Source of the DNA: Bacillus sp. AFS006103 | GTDB taxonomy: Bacteria > Bacillota > Bacilli > Bacillales > Cytobacillaceae | NCBI GenBank assembly: GCA_002559145.1 | Contig: NTXX01000014.1 | Span: forward strand, 1-51,633 | Direction: 5' to 3' | Length of the DNA: 51,633 nt | In this document: positions 50,599 through 51,633 of the stretch, piece after piece | Layout of the letters: each line of letters starts with the position of its first letter | Position numbering within the stretch: position 1 is the first letter of the stretch | The notes under the pieces: model-generated | What the model saw: the letters and a program-made list of their open reading frames with translations, nothing else | Databases searched by the model: none | What the model was told of the DNA's origin: nothing | Position numbers and translations under genes: made by a program

Positions 50599-51588
50599 AT
50601 GGAGAACTATCGTAAGCATTTATTAGGATTATTCTTGGTCATTTCCATGATATTTATAGTATCAGGGTGCGGTTCAACCGCAGAAAAAACGAATGCCAAA
50701 GGTGATCCTGTTAAAGTGAATATTGCTTTAAATGGAAAAATGGGACCATTGGTCATTGCTCGGGAAAAGGGCTGGTTCGAAGAAGAGTTTAAGGCGATAA
50801 ATGCTGAAGTTAAGTGGAGTGAATTCACAAGCGGACCCCCGCTTTTAGAATCACTTGCCTCAAATCGTGTGGATTTATCGTTTTTAGGAGATGGTGCGTT
50901 AATAGCAGGTATAGATAAAAAACTACCCTTTGAAGTGATTGCCCAAACTGGTACAGGAGAATCGAGTGTTCGAATTTTAGTACAAAAAAATGGGAATATC
51001 AAGAAGATTAAAGATTTAAAGGGCAGGACAGTGGGTGTGCCTCTTGGTACAACCGCCCATGTGTATCTAATTAAAGCATTGAAAGCGAATGGTTTAACAA
51101 CTGATGATGTGAAACTCATCAATCTTCAACCCGATGATGCACAAGCCGCCTTCGAATCCAAAAAATTAGATGCATGGTCTGTGTGGAATCCTTATTATCT
51201 TAATAATGTTGAAAAAGGGAACGGAATCACTCTAAATGTAAACAAAAAAATATTTGCTCCAGGCGCAATTATTGCCAGGGAAGGCTTCGCGAAGGAACAT
51301 CCTGAGATTGTTCAGGCCTATTTAAGAGTTTACAAAAAAGCAGCCGATTGGCAAATTGAAAATCCGGATGAAGCATCTGAAATCTATTCAAGTGCAACAA
51401 AACTTCCAGCTGTTCTCATTAAGAAAATCATCACAGCGGAAAAACCCAATATCCGTTTTACTGAAGAGTCTATTAACGCACAGCAAGATTCCATTGACAC
51501 GTTAGCTGAAGCGGGGTACATCAAGAAAGCATTTAAATATAAAGAACAAATCCATAATGAGTACCTTGATGCAGCATTAAAAAAATAA
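50599..51588 (+). CDS. ssuA: Sulfonate/taurine-type ABC substrate-binding lipoprotein
   Basis: 329 residues. The lipobox IVSGCGST places Cys near residue 24. The mature part resembles SsuA/TauA/NrtA: NIALNGKMGPLVIAREKGWF, LASNRVDLSFLGDGALIAG, LKGRTVGVPLGTTAHVYLIK and DDAQAAFESKKLDAWSVWNP. It captures the substrate for SsuC and SsuB, which are encoded on the other strand across the shared regulatory region. GAGGAGG precedes the ATG. The ligand is inferred, not known. Confidence 0.9.
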   Translation: MENYRKHLLGLFLVISMIFIVSGCGSTAEKTNAKGDPVKVNIALNGKMGPLVIAREKGWFEEEFKAINAEVKWSEFTSGPPLLESLASNRVDLSFLGDGALIAGIDKKLPFEVIAQTGTGESSVRILVQKNGNIKKIKDLKGRTVGVPLGTTAHVYLIKALKANGLTTDDVKLINLQPDDAQAAFESKKLDAWSVWNPYYLNNVEKGNGITLNVNKKIFAPGAIIAREGFAKEHPEIVQAYLRVYKKAADWQIENPDEASEIYSSATKLPAVLIKKIITAEKPNIRFTEESINAQQDSIDTLAEAGYIKKAFKYKEQIHNEYLDAALKK

Positions 51589-51620
51589 CATCAAAAGGTA
51601 AAGTGGAAATCTCAAAAAAA

Positions 51621-51633
51621 GTGCCTGACACCA
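51621..51633. repeat. Copy of the dispersed motif at the window edge
   Basis: GTGCCTGACACCA preceded by seven A, i.e. the reverse-oriented form of the motif-plus-T-run seen at 44357. It is cut by the end of the window and may be the left arm of a hairpin like that at 2491. Confidence 0.6.

Overview
The window looks like the chromosome of a low-GC, aerobic, Gram-positive Bacillaceae bacterium (Bacillus or Neobacillus type). The reasons are strong AGGAGG-type ribosome binding sites, frequent TTG and GTG starts, TTGACA/TATAAT promoters, lipoprotein signal peptides, and many Bacillus-type families (SerC, YugP, HelD, a Crh-like HPr, GlnQHMP, an MhqD/AzoR group). No rRNA, tRNA, insertion sequence, CRISPR array or complete prophage was seen.

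Layout. 1-2.4 kb: a minus-strand ba3-type cytochrome oxidase operon including a 45-residue subunit IIa. 2.6-15.5 kb: housekeeping and accessory genes (flavin monooxygenase-like protein, SerC, MBL hydrolase, class C26 amidotransferase, cysteine desulfurase, aldo/keto reductase, GNAT, HAD phosphatase, YugP, MocR regulator), with a truncated MFS transporter at 5.6-5.8 kb. 15.9-19.8 kb: transaldolase/FSA, then a probable quinone/electrophile detoxification group (flavin reductase, MhqD-like esterase, pirin, azoreductase) with MhqR-type operators. 20-23 kb: a SEC-C protein, a Gfo/Idh/MocA dehydrogenase, a small zinc-ribbon protein and a Crh-like HPr paralogue. 23.6-26.5 kb: a glutamine-type ABC operon (glnQHMP).

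27.3-35.5 kb: an acetolactate-synthase-like enzyme faces a seven-gene operon: RpiR/MurR regulator, M20 hydrolase, amino-acid ABC transporter (three genes), GNAT transferase and an enolase-superfamily racemase. The set matches the known N-succinylation, racemisation and desuccinylation route that turns D-amino acids into L-amino acids, here with its own importer and regulator. 35.7-47.4 kb: DUF1275 protein, NlpC/P60 hydrolase, SPFH protein with a ribbon-helix-helix partner, Rrf2 regulator divergent from a quinone-reductase-like SDR, copper lipoprotein, HelD, YbjQ pair, arylamine N-acetyltransferase, Usp and a thermonuclease.

47.5-51.6 kb: a divergent sulfonate/taurine-type locus (SsuC and SsuB on minus; TauD-like dioxygenase and substrate-binding protein on plus). 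Both divergent leaders carry the same 23-nt imperfect hairpin element, and in each its 3' arm overlaps the 5' arm of an intrinsic terminator. This looks like a matched pair of transcription attenuators and is the most striking signal in the window.

Several repeat families are present: a 21-bp-period repeat around TTCGCCCATT at two convergent intergenic sites, scattered TGGTGCCTGACACC motifs, and a roughly 52-bp tandem repeat at 10.5 kb. All functions are read from sequence motifs and family knowledge only; no database search was run.
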